Shown: positions 1 through 7,331, counted from the first letter of the stretch. The stretch: 24,190 nucleotides of DNA from Thermococcus sp. (GCF_027066465.1 NZ_JAMONU010000186.1:1-24190); one strand, 5' to 3'. A program made the numbers and translations. The notes: generated from the sequence alone by a model not told the origin.

Positions 1-707
1 CGAAATCATGTTGCAATAAGACTCTAGGAGAATTGAAAGATCTCATCTATCTTCTGGACAGGGAAAAATGCGACATGTTGCAATAAGACTCTAGGAGAAT
101 TGAAAGACTGACTTTCTCTTTCAGCTGAGTGCCAGGAGGACGGTTGCAATAAGACTCTAGGAGAATTGAAAGCTGGAGCTTCGCCCTGACCTTTGCAAAG
201 CTCCAGGAAGTTGCAATAAGACTCTAGGAGAATTGAAAGTGCTCCTATGCACTTCTGAGCAGGGGAAGCAATGTATGTTGCAATAAGACTCTAGGAGAAT
301 TGAAAGACATATACCTTGCGAAAACACTTCCGTTTAACATTTGTTGCAATAAGACTCTAGGAGAATTGAAAGTGATGAGACGATTAGAATCCTTCTCGCG
401 CAAGCAAAAGTTGCAATAAGACTCTAGGAGAATTGAAAGATTTGATGCTATCGGGGTCGTCGAATAAGTGCTCGTGTTGCAATAAGACTCTAGGAGAATT
501 GAAAGTCTTTTTTCACCTCCTCCTTCACTTTCTTCCAGGCCAGTTGCAATAAGACTCTAGGAGAATTGAAAGTTCAGGCCCTCGAAGTGGCCCTCACCGA
601 AGACACGGCGTTGCAATAAGACTCTAGGAGAATTGAAAGAAGGGCTTCGTTGCGGGCGAGCTTCACGACTGGCTGGAGTTGCAATAAGACTCTAGGAGAA
701 TTGAAAA
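1..707 (+). CRISPR. CRISPR array, trailer-side part (11 repeats, 10 spacers)
   Basis: A 30-bp repeat, beginning GTTGCAATAAG and ending AATTGAAAG, starts at 10, 77, 143, 210, 277, 343, 410, 476, 543, 610 and 678. Spacers are 36-38 bp. Bases 1-9 are the tail of another spacer, so the array continues to the left. The first ten repeats are identical; the last ends in A instead of G, as expected at the leader-distal end. The 3' octamer ATTGAAAG matches the 5' tag of mature crRNAs known in Thermococcales, so transcription should run left to right with the leader outside the window. No cas gene is visible, so the effector complex must be encoded elsewhere. I saw no spacer matching the rest of the window by eye. 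Confidence 0.99.
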
Positions 708-740
708 AACCTCACCGCGCTTACTCTGACCGACAACAAT

Positions 741-779
741 GTTGCACAATAAAATCTAAAACTCTAGTGTGCCTAAAAG
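741..779 (+). repeat. Possible decayed twelfth CRISPR repeat
   Basis: The stretch begins GTTGCA, continues with ATAA, then has ACTCTAG, seven unrelated bases and AAAAG. These are the repeat's blocks in the right order, with about 9 extra bases in the middle. It starts 33 bp after the last good repeat, close to one spacer length. It also contains the presumed TATA element of the next gene. The match is imperfect and could be partly chance in AT-rich DNA. Confidence 0.45.
746..755 (+). promoter_or_regulatory. Probable TATA box of the small membrane protein gene
   Basis: ACAATAAAAT lies about 27 bp before a predicted start near 777. That gives a leader of about 20 nt containing GAGGT at 784-788 before the ATG at 797. 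Prediction from spacing and composition only. Confidence 0.45.
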
Positions 780-796
780 AGTAGAGGTAGCGGAGA

Positions 797-1180
797 ATGG
801 AGTTGAAAAAACTTTTAGAGAGCATGGACGAAGGAGTAAACATAGCCTTCTCAAAAACAGGGTTGGCTTGGACTAGTTTATTTGTAATCATTGAGTCATT
901 TTTAGTATTTAAAAAGGATATAAATGTGAACTGGATGTTATCTATCTGGCCTCTTGTAGTTACAGCGGGGAGTATAGCGATTGCGATAGATTTATTCCGT
1001 AGCAAATCTCAGGAAGAGGTCTTGAAGAGAGTAAAGATGGTCTCAGGAGCATTGTTTATAGTTGCAACAATGGAAGTACTGGTATGGGCGTGTATAAACA
1101 TTAAGTGGGGGTGCCTAATTGTAGTCTCGTGGTTGGTTCTAGTAACATGGTTATTGTTTAACAGAACTCAGCAACATTAG
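797..1180 (+). CDS. Small four-helix membrane protein, unknown function
   Basis: 127 residues with four hydrophobic segments, at about residues 23-39, 46-67, 81-100 and 104-121. The N-terminus is charged and there is a short basic loop (about 68-80) between helices 2 and 3. I do not recognise the family. The ATG is preceded by GAGGT eight bases upstream, which supports translation. The gene is clearly more AT-rich than its housekeeping neighbours and directly follows the CRISPR trailer, so it may be recently acquired. Small membrane proteins beside CRISPR arrays can be defence accessories, but nothing in the sequence shows that here. A 94-residue antisense frame covers the same DNA and is judged a shadow. 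Confidence 0.7.
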   Translation: MELKKLLESMDEGVNIAFSKTGLAWTSLFVIIESFLVFKKDINVNWMLSIWPLVVTAGSIAIAIDLFRSKSQEEVLKRVKMVSGALFIVATMEVLVWACINIKWGCLIVVSWLVLVTWLLFNRTQQH

Positions 1181-1264
1181 ATATTATTGAACGAAGAATT
1201 AGGGAATCTAAACAAAAATGAAATACAAATTGGGAGAGAGTTTCCTAATTGTATTGTGAATCAA

Positions 1265-2542
1265 TTAAATCCTCTTCCTCCTGCCCCATTTTATCTGCGC
1301 TGTCAGTATCTTCTCCGTTGAAAAGAGCCACGCCGTTGCGTACAGGGTGGCGAGCGCTACGATGAGCAGGTAGACGACGCTGAAAACTACGGGCCGGTAG
1401 CTCCCCATGAGGACGTGCCTGTAGTCTATTATCGGGTGCGTGAATGGAATCGCGAGGAGAGCATACCTAGCAACTGGTGAGAGGGCGTTGATGTCCGTGT
1501 ACATCAGCAGGAACGCGGGGAACGCGAGGGGCATTATAACTGCGCTGACCAGCGTCGTGGCGCTCTGAACGTCCTCGGCAAACACCGCCACAATCATGGC
1601 GAGGCTGAGCGCGATTATAATCGTGAGGAACACCGCCAGCGCGAAGAGCATGCCCCCCAGTGGGGTTACCGTCAGTCCGAGCTGTTGCAGGCTTACCCCC
1701 GTCGTTCCGGTGTTGAATGAAGCCATGTAGTACTTCATTCCAATCATGTAAGCAACCGCCGCCACAAGCCCCATAACAGCCGTTCCGAATATCTTGGAGG
1801 CGACTATATACGTTCTGGGGACCGGGAGAGTGAGAAGCGTTTCGAGGGTTTTGTTTTCTTTTTCGCTCGCTATCGCCCCGGCGGCCATCTGGGAGGTCAC
1901 CATAACCATCATGAAAACCACGAGGGGAATCGTCATGGCCTGTGAGACTATTATGCTCGAGACTATCGCCGGGGAGACGTCGACCACGCGGCCGTTTATC
2001 ACCGACTCGCTCTTGAGGACTATCGGGTGTAGCACCGCGTTCGGGTTCTTGGCACCGAGGTTCTTCACCTTTATCTCCGCTATTCCCTCGCTGAGGACGT
2101 TGAGGATGGCGCTTATCCTGCCTGCACTCACGCTCTCCTTCATGCCCGTGCTTATGGTGGTGAATATCCCGTACAGCTCGACGGTAGCGGTTTCGTTCGA
2201 TTCGAGCCTCTTCGAGAAGTCGGGCGGAATCACGACGAGAACGTTCTGGTTGAGCCTGAGGGCCTCGCTTATGGCTTCCTCGACGTTGCTCGCGTTGACC
2301 ACGACCACGCTCACGTTGGGCGAGTTCCGGAGGACGCTGATTAAAAGCCTCCCGTACTTGCCATTGTCGAAGTTTGCAACTGCCACGTGAGTTGTGCCCT
2401 TCGCCTGCTCTAGACCCATCGTGAAGGCGTGTCCGAGAACCGGGAGGAGAACAAGCGGGACAACAACGAGTCCGAACAGAAGCTTTTTGTCCCTGAAGAA
2501 GTTTTTGAGTTCCTTCTTCGCGAGAACCCAGAAGTCGCTCAT
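1265..2542 (-). CDS. ABC-2 type exporter permease (NatB-like)
   Basis: 425 residues with ABC-2 family architecture. The N-terminus is cytoplasmic, with the typical 'LAKKELKNFFRDKK' start. A membrane segment lies at about 24-40, followed by a large external domain (about 45-195) and a cluster of membrane segments in the C-terminal half. The motif GAIASEKENKTLETLLTLPV is characteristic of NatB/YhaP-type permeases. It should pair with the ATPase encoded just upstream: its ATG overlaps the ATPase stop by four bases (ATGA), so translation is coupled. Substrate is unknown; NatAB relatives export Na+, others export drugs or peptides. Confidence 0.9.
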   Translation of the reverse strand: MSDFWVLAKKELKNFFRDKKLLFGLVVVPLVLLPVLGHAFTMGLEQAKGTTHVAVANFDNGKYGRLLISVLRNSPNVSVVVVNASNVEEAISEALRLNQNVLVVIPPDFSKRLESNETATVELYGIFTTISTGMKESVSAGRISAILNVLSEGIAEIKVKNLGAKNPNAVLHPIVLKSESVINGRVVDVSPAIVSSIIVSQAMTIPLVVFMMVMVTSQMAAGAIASEKENKTLETLLTLPVPRTYIVASKIFGTAVMGLVAAVAYMIGMKYYMASFNTGTTGVSLQQLGLTVTPLGGMLFALAVFLTIIIALSLAMIVAVFAEDVQSATTLVSAVIMPLAFPAFLLMYTDINALSPVARYALLAIPFTHPIIDYRHVLMGSYRPVVFSVVYLLIVALATLYATAWLFSTEKILTAQIKWGRRKRI

Positions 2543-3300
2543 GAACCTTCACCCCCGACCGGCTCGGGGATTTCCACGCCCACGGCTTTCATAAAGACTT
2601 CCTCAAGGTTCTCCGCGTCGTACTTCTCCTTCAGCTCCCCTGGGGTGCCGGTTTCCACTATGCGTCCCTCGTTTATCAGAGCAACCCTGTCGCAGAGGAA
2701 CTCGACCTCGAGCATGTTGTGACTTGAGATTAGGAACGTAACTCCCTCGTTCCTCGCGAAGGCCTTTATCGTCTTCCTTATCTCGTAGGCGTTCACTATA
2801 TCGAGTCCGCTCGCCGGCTCGTCGAGGATTGCCAGCTTCGGCCTCACCATGAGCGCCCTCGCTATCAGGAGCTTGCGCGTCATCCCCTTAGAATAGGTTG
2901 AGACCTTGTCGTCGAGCCTCTCACCGAGTCCCGAAATCCTTACCCCCAGCTCCAGCATTTTCCTGGCCTTCCGTTCGTCCTTCGCGTAGAGCCTCGCCAT
3001 GAACTCGAGGTATTCCCTGCCGGTGAGGTTCTTGTAGGCGCCGGCCTCCTCGGGGAGGTAGCTTATAAGACCCCTGACCCTGCCCGCGTCTTTAACGACG
3101 TCGTGTCCCGCTATCCTCGCGGTTCCGCCGGTTGGCTTCAGGAGCGTTGCGAGAATCTTGAGGGTCGTGCTCTTCCCGGCTCCGTTCGGGCCGATGAGGC
3201 CAAATATTTCGCCCTCTCTGATGGAGAAGCTTATTCCCCTGAGGGCCTTTATCCTCCCGTAGTCCTTCTCGAGGTTCTCAACTTCAACGAGCACCTTCAT
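2539..3300 (-). CDS. ABC transporter ATP-binding protein (NatA/CcmA-like)
   Basis: 253 residues from the ATG at 3300. Walker A is GPNGAGKST (about 37-45), the signature is the degenerate YSKGM type common in ABC-2 exporters, Walker B is LAILDEPASGLD, and the switch histidine lies in SSH. It powers the permease encoded next. The frame stays open for 32 codons further upstream, but those codons lie inside the XRE gene. The start at 3300 has GAGGGTG directly before it and gives the normal family N-terminus (VEVENLEKDYG). It overlaps the XRE gene by 17 bp, so regulator and transporter are one transcription unit. Confidence 0.93.
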   Translation of the reverse strand: MKVLVEVENLEKDYGRIKALRGISFSIREGEIFGLIGPNGAGKSTTLKILATLLKPTGGTARIAGHDVVKDAGRVRGLISYLPEEAGAYKNLTGREYLEFMARLYAKDERKARKMLELGVRISGLGERLDDKVSTYSKGMTRKLLIARALMVRPKLAILDEPASGLDIVNAYEIRKTIKAFARNEGVTFLISSHNMLEVEFLCDRVALINEGRIVETGTPGELKEKYDAENLEEVFMKAVGVEIPEPVGGEGS

Positions 3301-3493
3301 CACCCTCGTAGATGAAGACGTCCTCGATTTTAACTCCGAAGAAGCGGGCAATCTTGAAGGCGAGCCTGAGGGAAGGGTCGTATTTACCCTTCTCAATCGC
3401 TATAATGGTCTGCCTCGTGACGCCCAGCTCTTTTGCAAGCTCCTCCTGTGTCAAACCCCTCGCCTCCCTCAGCTCGCGCAGGCGGTTCTTCAC
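3284..3493 (-). CDS. XRE-family helix-turn-helix regulator (YozG type)
   Basis: 69 residues forming almost only an HTH_3 domain: five helices with the recognition region around LTQEELAKELGVTRQTIIAIEKGKY. The start is GTG, immediately after the stop of the DUF2178 gene, with GGGTGATG about 5 bases upstream. These minimal XRE proteins usually dimerise and bind short palindromes. The tandem dyad in the promoter of this operon (3891-3922) is the obvious candidate site, which would make it an autoregulator of the exporter operon. That link is inference. Confidence 0.92.
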   Translation of the reverse strand: MKNRLRELREARGLTQEELAKELGVTRQTIIAIEKGKYDPSLRLAFKIARFFGVKIEDVFIYEGDEGAR

Positions 3494-3874
3494 TCACATC
3501 ACCCGTGAATAGTAGTGTCTAAGCGCTAGGTGTAGCAGGGACATTCCCACCAGAACGGCACTCAGACTCTCGAAAGCTCCCTTTATTTCAGGATTTGACG
3601 TCTTTAATGAGAGGAAAAGCACGGAAAAACCAAGTGCCACTATGATAATTTGGAGAGTTCTCCTGGAAGCTATTTCGTTTATCCTGATTGTCCTTTCGTC
3701 TTCTAAAACAATTCCCTTCTCACTGAGCCATGAAGAGTACCAGTTGGCAAAGACCATTGCTAGGGCTAAGGCAATAACTCCGATTTCTCCGCGTCCTGAG
3801 CGGACTGAGAAAAATATTGTAAACCCCGCAATAATCCCAACGAGGACGGGAGGGACTCTGAGCATTCTTTCCAT
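3494..3874 (-). CDS. DUF2178-like membrane protein
   Basis: 126 residues from the ATG at 3874. There are two pairs of membrane helices around a conserved polar segment, LEDERTIRINEIASRRTL. That segment is the hallmark of DUF2178-type proteins, which commonly sit beside small XRE regulators. The frame is open to 3946, but that extension would translate the TATA box (3926-3935) and the operator, so it cannot be the real start. ATG 3874 has GGTGAG four bases upstream; ATG 3886 is the alternative. The role may be sensing or modulating the partner regulator and exporter; no function is established. Confidence 0.8.
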   Translation of the reverse strand: MERMLRVPPVLVGIIAGFTIFFSVRSGRGEIGVIALALAMVFANWYSSWLSEKGIVLEDERTIRINEIASRRTLQIIIVALGFSVLFLSLKTSNPEIKGAFESLSAVLVGMSLLHLALRHYYSRVM

Positions 3875-3890
3875 AGGTCTCACCATTTGT

Positions 3891-3922
3891 GTAAAGTTTC
3901 CTTTACGTAAAGCTTCCTTTAC
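3891..3922 (-). promoter_or_regulatory. Tandem palindromic operator (two GTAAAG-N4-CTTTAC)
   Basis: Two directly abutting 16-bp dyads, 3891-3906 and 3907-3922, each with perfect GTAAAG/CTTTAC arms around a 4-bp centre. They sit between the TATA box at 3926-3935 and the start codon, covering the expected transcription start near 3905. A protein bound here would block RNA polymerase entry. The XRE protein of the same operon is the most economical candidate repressor. Confidence 0.8.
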
Positions 3923-3925
3923 ACC

Positions 3926-3935
3926 CTTATAAGGG
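3926..3935 (-). promoter_or_regulatory. TATA box of the DUF2178/XRE/ABC operon
   Basis: On the minus strand, CCCTTATAAG preceded by the purine-rich GGGGAAA (BRE-like). The predicted start is about 3905 and the leader about 30 nt. Confidence 0.6.
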
Positions 3936-3948
3936 TTTCCCCTCAAAG

Positions 3949-3957
3949 CTTTTAAAG
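3949..3957 (+). promoter_or_regulatory. TATA box of tRNA-Leu
   Basis: TCAAAGC then TTTTAAAG, centred 27-28 bp before the first base of the tRNA. This is the standard archaeal spacing. It lies back to back with the promoter of the minus-strand exporter operon. Confidence 0.7.
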
Positions 3958-3980
3958 GGAGAGCGAAAACTCACTTCCGC

Positions 3981-4068
3981 GCGGGGGTTGCCGAGCCTGG
4001 TCAAAGGCGCGGGATTTAGGGTCCCGTCCCGCAGGGGTTCCCGGGTTCAAATCCCGGCCCCCGCACCA
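3981..4068 (+). tRNA. tRNA-Leu (anticodon UAG), CCA encoded
   Basis: An 88-nt class II tRNA. The acceptor arms GCGGGGG (3981-3987) and CCCCCGC (4058-4064) pair, with discriminator A and genomic CCA (4066-4068). The anticodon stem CGGGA/TCCCG encloses TTTAGGG, giving anticodon TAG at 4017-4019. A long variable arm (4027-4040, CCC-GCA-GGG) and T arm CCGGG-TTCAAAT-CCCGG complete the Leu-type fold. No intron. It reads CUA/CUG-type leucine codons. Confidence 0.98.
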
Positions 4069-4109
4069 GAAGGCTTCTCGCATAAAGAATCACATAAAGA
4101 AAAGAGAAT

Positions 4110-5303
4110 TCAGGAGTACTGTTCCACCGGAAGCCTCATTCTGCTGGATATCAGAAGCAGGATTATTCCAAGGAGGGCCATTGCCAGGTATATCAGCATC
4201 CCTGTCGTAACGCCCTGGACGAGGACGAACATCACGTTTGGAGCGACGGCGTTGGCGGAGTTCGAGATGAGTCCGAGCGCGAAGCTTGCCTCTGGGTAGA
4301 TTTCCTTTGGATACGCCGCCGGAGCGGTGGTCCAGAAAGCCGGACCGGTTCCCTGCACGATGCCCGTTATCGCGATTCCGAGGAGTGCCAGCGTGTAGTC
4401 GTTGGCGAGGATTGACTTCCAGACGATGAATATTCCCGCAAACGTTACCGCGTACGATATAGTCATAACGCTGACGATAGCCTTGAAGAGACCCCTGTTG
4501 CTGGGGTTCTTAACGGAGAGCCTGTACCCGAGGTAGCCCATTATGATTGACCACAGCCCCATTGAGACCTCAAGGGCCATCACGAGGTTCGCCACCTGGG
4601 CGCTGCTGAAGTGAACCCTGTTGAGGGTGAACGAGCCTAGGGTGAAGATAATCCAGAGGGCCGGGAAGAACGTGAAGCCGAAGACCCAGGTAAAGGGCAT
4701 CTTCCAAACGTTGGAACCGGAGGAACGCTTCTCCTTGGGTATCTCGAAGTCCTCCACCAAAAGCCACCAGATTCCGAGGAGGACGTACATGATAACTGCT
4801 GAGACGAGGAAAGCGACCTTAACGGCTTCCCAGCCCGAATAGGCGCTTGACGCCCACTTGGCGAGGTTTATGCCGTAGATTCCACCCCAGAAGATGCCCG
4901 ATAAGATTATTCCCTTCGCAAAGGGCCTTTCGGCGACGAAGAGTCTTCCAATCTGGTTGCTGAAGACCGCTATCAGGGCAACTATGAAGCCCTGGAAGAA
5001 GCGCAGCGCGACCACGCCCCACCAGTTGGGGACGAAGGGAATTATGAACTGAGGAATTGCCGCGAAGCTTACTATTAGAGCAACGCTCCTTTTGAACGAC
5101 CCCTTAAACAGACTCGTTCCCCCGAGGAGGAACGCCACGAAAAGGCCAACAACGAAAGCCGTCTGCTGGTAGCCCATCATCGTCGACGTTATCCCGTAGT
5201 GGCTCAAAACAACGCTTTTGAACTTCTCGAGCATGTGCATCGTTCCGAAACCCGATGCCAGCAGAACCGTGTTGATAAACACGGTCGTCCACCGCTTGGC
5301 CAT
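4110..5303 (-). CDS. Major facilitator superfamily transporter
   Basis: 397 residues with about 12 hydrophobic segments in two halves, as in the major facilitator superfamily. A conserved region LRFFQGFIVALIAVFSNQIGRLFVAERPFAKG lies in the helix 4-5 area; R98 and the GRLF...ERP stretch fit the motif between helices. The substrate cannot be told from sequence. The ATG at 5303 follows GAGGTGATG and lies 11 bp after the stop of the GDT1-type gene, so it should be the last gene of the aminotransferase operon. Pairing with an aminotransferase hints at an amino or keto acid substrate, but this is weak inference. Confidence 0.9.
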   Translation of the reverse strand: MAKRWTTVFINTVLLASGFGTMHMLEKFKSVVLSHYGITSTMMGYQQTAFVVGLFVAFLLGGTSLFKGSFKRSVALIVSFAAIPQFIIPFVPNWWGVVALRFFQGFIVALIAVFSNQIGRLFVAERPFAKGIILSGIFWGGIYGINLAKWASSAYSGWEAVKVAFLVSAVIMYVLLGIWWLLVEDFEIPKEKRSSGSNVWKMPFTWVFGFTFFPALWIIFTLGSFTLNRVHFSSAQVANLVMALEVSMGLWSIIMGYLGYRLSVKNPSNRGLFKAIVSVMTISYAVTFAGIFIVWKSILANDYTLALLGIAITGIVQGTGPAFWTTAPAAYPKEIYPEASFALGLISNSANAVAPNVMFVLVQGVTTGMLIYLAMALLGIILLLISSRMRLPVEQYS

Positions 5304-5314
5304 GGCACATCACC

Positions 5315-5581
5315 TCACAGCCTTCCCATGAGCATGAGCACACCGAACACTATGAACAGAACTCCCGCGCATCTCTTAACGAGGGAGTGGGGGAGCAGGT
5401 TTCCAATCTCCTGACCGATTAAAGCTCCAATCAGGTTGACAGCTGCCAGACCCAGTATCGCCCCCAGAAACGCGGTTTTCCAGCCGTACTTCGAGGCAAA
5501 GGTTATCGTCGTGAGCTGGGTTTTGTCCCCGAACTCGGCTAGAAAAGTTGTTATAAGGACAAGAAGCAGGGGACTGTCCAT
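5315..5581 (-). CDS. Half-size GDT1/TMEM165 (UPF0016) family cation transporter
   Basis: 88 residues with three hydrophobic segments and one copy of the family motif, AEFGDKT at residues 15-21. That motif supplies the acidic residues of the ion site. Family members move Mn2+ or Ca2+ against H+. Bacterial and eukaryotic members have two such repeats in one chain (about 190 residues or more). This single-repeat version must work as a homodimer or with another half. The ATG follows GAGGTGG and is 9 bp after the aminotransferase stop. Confidence 0.88.
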   Translation of the reverse strand: MDSPLLLVLITTFLAEFGDKTQLTTITFASKYGWKTAFLGAILGLAAVNLIGALIGQEIGNLLPHSLVKRCAGVLFIVFGVLMLMGRL

Positions 5582-5590
5582 CCGACCACC

Positions 5591-6769
5591 TCACAGCTTT
5601 GAGAGCGCTTCCCTCATTCTCTCCATGGCCTCTATGAGCTTATCCTTTTTGGTGGCGTAGCTTATCCTGAGCCATCCCTCCCCCTGCTTTCCGAAGGCGG
5701 TTCCTGGAATGACGACGACGCGCGCGTTGTCGAGGAGCCAGTTTGCAAAGTCCTCACTGCTCATATCGAGCTCCGGGTCAATCTTGACCCATACGTAGAA
5801 GGCTCCCTTCGGCTTGAAGGGCTGAAGATGCGGCATGTCGTTGAGGTACTTGAGGACGAGCCTCCTCCTCTCGGCGTAGACTTCCCTCATCCTCTCAACG
5901 GCCTCCCAGCTTCTCCTGTCCCTCAGGGCCGTTATACCCGCTATCTGCACGAAGGAGGTTACGTTTCCGATGACGTAGGCGTGAAGCTTAATCATATCCC
6001 GTATTACCTCTTCGGGGGCAATGGCAAAGCCGAGGCGCCAGCCGGTCATTGCAAAGGTCTTTGAGAATGAGTTTGCCAGTATCGTGTTGTCGGGGGCGTA
6101 CTTAATCATTGGGTAGTGCTTGGCCCCCTCGTAAAGGAAGTGCTCGTAGGGTTCGTCGCTCAGAACGTATATGTTGTAGTCCTGGGCTATGTCGGCTATG
6201 GCTTTGATTACATCCTTCTTCATAACAGCCCCCGTGGGGTTGTTGGGGTAGTTTATGACAATCATTCTTGTCCTCTTTGTTATGGCCTCTATGAGCTCGT
6301 CGGGGTTGAGGCGGAACTTGTACTCCTCTCTGAGGGGGATTCTGATTATCCCCGCCTCGGCTATCTTGGCGTCCTCAACGTAGCAGACGAAAGCGGGGTC
6401 AGGAATTATAACGTCGTCTCCCTGCTCGAGAATCGTCTGAAACGCGAGGTATGTGGCCTCATAAGCGCCGGCCGTTACTAGGATGTTGCCAGTGTCTATG
6501 TCAACATTGTAGAACTCCCTGTAGTATTCCGATATCGCTTCCCTGAACTCGGGAATGCCGGCGTTTGGCGTGTAATGGGTGTAGCCTTCTTCAATGGCTC
6601 TCTTGGCAGCCTCTTTAATAACCTCAGGAGTGTCAAAATCGGGTTCTCCTATCCCGAGGGAGATAACGTCCTCCATCTTGGACGCCTTTTCAAACAGTTC
6701 CCTAATCTTGGAGCGCTGAATTATGTTTATCCTCTCCGCTAGGAAGTACTTCCTTTTTTTGTAGCGCAT
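5591..6769 (-). CDS. PLP-dependent aminotransferase, class I/II (aspartate/aromatic type)
   Basis: 392 residues from the ATG at 6769. It is a fold-type I aminotransferase. SLGIGEPDFDTP lies at about 37-48, NYPNNPTG at 173-180, SDEPYEH at about 204-210, and the Schiff-base lysine K237 in NSFSKTFAMTGWRLG. The substrate-carboxylate arginine is in WLRISYA near the C-terminus. It resembles the archaeal aspartate/aromatic aminotransferases of Pyrococcus; the exact amino donor cannot be fixed by reading. The frame is open to 6826, but the TATA box at 6806-6816 lies inside that extension, so ATG 6769 with GAGG just upstream is chosen. First gene of an operon with the GDT1-type and MFS transporters. 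Confidence 0.93.
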   Translation of the reverse strand: MRYKKRKYFLAERINIIQRSKIRELFEKASKMEDVISLGIGEPDFDTPEVIKEAAKRAIEEGYTHYTPNAGIPEFREAISEYYREFYNVDIDTGNILVTAGAYEATYLAFQTILEQGDDVIIPDPAFVCYVEDAKIAEAGIIRIPLREEYKFRLNPDELIEAITKRTRMIVINYPNNPTGAVMKKDVIKAIADIAQDYNIYVLSDEPYEHFLYEGAKHYPMIKYAPDNTILANSFSKTFAMTGWRLGFAIAPEEVIRDMIKLHAYVIGNVTSFVQIAGITALRDRRSWEAVERMREVYAERRRLVLKYLNDMPHLQPFKPKGAFYVWVKIDPELDMSSEDFANWLLDNARVVVIPGTAFGKQGEGWLRISYATKKDKLIEAMERMREALSKL

Positions 6770-6805
6770 CCTCAATCCCCCCGACACCTGGGGTTGAAGG
6801 AGGCC

Positions 6806-6816
6806 TCTATATAAAT
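6806..6816 (-). promoter_or_regulatory. TATA box of the aminotransferase operon
   Basis: On the minus strand, ATTTATATAGAG. The predicted start is near 6785, leaving a leader of about 15 nt before the ATG at 6769. Confidence 0.7.
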
Positions 6817-6854
6817 CTATTCCCACAAAAAGAACAGGCTAAGTTTGGAAAGAC

Positions 6855-7265
6855 CTATAAAACTTCGACAAGAGCTGATTTTTCAAAAAAAGTTTTCATT
6901 TCTTCCTTGGAGCAGGATTCAACTGCTATTTCCCTCAACCCGTGCCTTTTAATGAAGTCCTCAACATCCCTTCTCTTTCCGAACACGACCAAGTAGTTCT
7001 CCCCCTTTCTGACCCCCCTTTTTCTTATAGCATCCTTTATTTGAATCTCTCCGCTCAGACGCAGGAGTAGCTCCCCGCCAAGGGTCTTTGCATGGTTGGT
7101 GCCTCTTTCAAATGCCCTCAGGGCGAGAACTGCGGCAAAGGCAACTTCCTGCCAGCAACTGGCCCTTACGAGTTGCACGTTGCCCCCTATGTGGGGTATC
7201 ACTTCATCTGGGTTCTCAACGAGGACTCTGGAAATCCAGACCCCCCTCAGTACCTCCTCTGCCAT
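6855..7265 (-). CDS. cgi121: KEOPS complex subunit Cgi121
   Basis: 136 residues, close to the size of archaeal Cgi121/TPRKB. The central block NHAKTLGGELLLRLSGEIQI (57-76), followed by DAIRKRGVRKGENYLVVFG, matches the family's conserved core in M. jannaschii as I remember it. Cgi121 binds tRNA for the KEOPS complex, which makes the t6A37 modification with the Kae1-Bud32 core. The C-terminus ends with the hydrophobic ALVEVL strand. The ATG follows GGTGGTGAA. It faces the RHH/ftsZ operon across a 157-bp palindrome-rich spacer. No other KEOPS gene is in the window. Confidence 0.88.
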   Translation of the reverse strand: MAEEVLRGVWISRVLVENPDEVIPHIGGNVQLVRASCWQEVAFAAVLALRAFERGTNHAKTLGGELLLRLSGEIQIKDAIRKRGVRKGENYLVVFGKRRDVEDFIKRHGLREIAVESCSKEEMKTFFEKSALVEVL

Positions 7266-7295
7266 TTCACCACCACTTCATGCTTTTTTTCTCTG

Positions 7296-7305
7296 CTTTT
7301 AAAAG
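7296..7305 (-). promoter_or_regulatory. TATA box of cgi121
   Basis: The self-complementary CTTTTAAAAG sits about 35 bp before the ATG at 7265, giving a predicted start near 7275 and a leader of about 10 nt. Confidence 0.55.
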
Positions 7306-7310
7306 AATTG

Positions 7311-7327
7311 TTCAAAAAATTTTTGAA
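7311..7327. repeat. Perfect 17-bp palindrome in the cgi121/RHH divergent spacer
   Basis: TTCAAAAAATTTTTGAA has 8-bp arms around one central base. It lies directly upstream of the cgi121 TATA box. It may be a protein-binding dyad; AT-rich composition makes chance somewhat more likely. Confidence 0.6.
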
Positions 7328-7331
7328 ATTA

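Noticed and set aside
1..796. cas genes or leader adjoining the CRISPR array
   Set aside because: Only the trailer side is in the window; the leader should be to the left and no Cas-like protein is encoded anywhere here.
721..1005. 94-residue minus-strand frame opposite the small membrane protein
   Set aside because: No ribosome site or recognisable feature; the plus frame has a good ribosome site and four membrane helices.
1467..2552. 361-residue minus-strand frame
   Set aside because: It is an alternate-frame shadow of the ABC permease, rich in R/G/H with no domain, while the overlapping frame is a clear ABC-2 protein.
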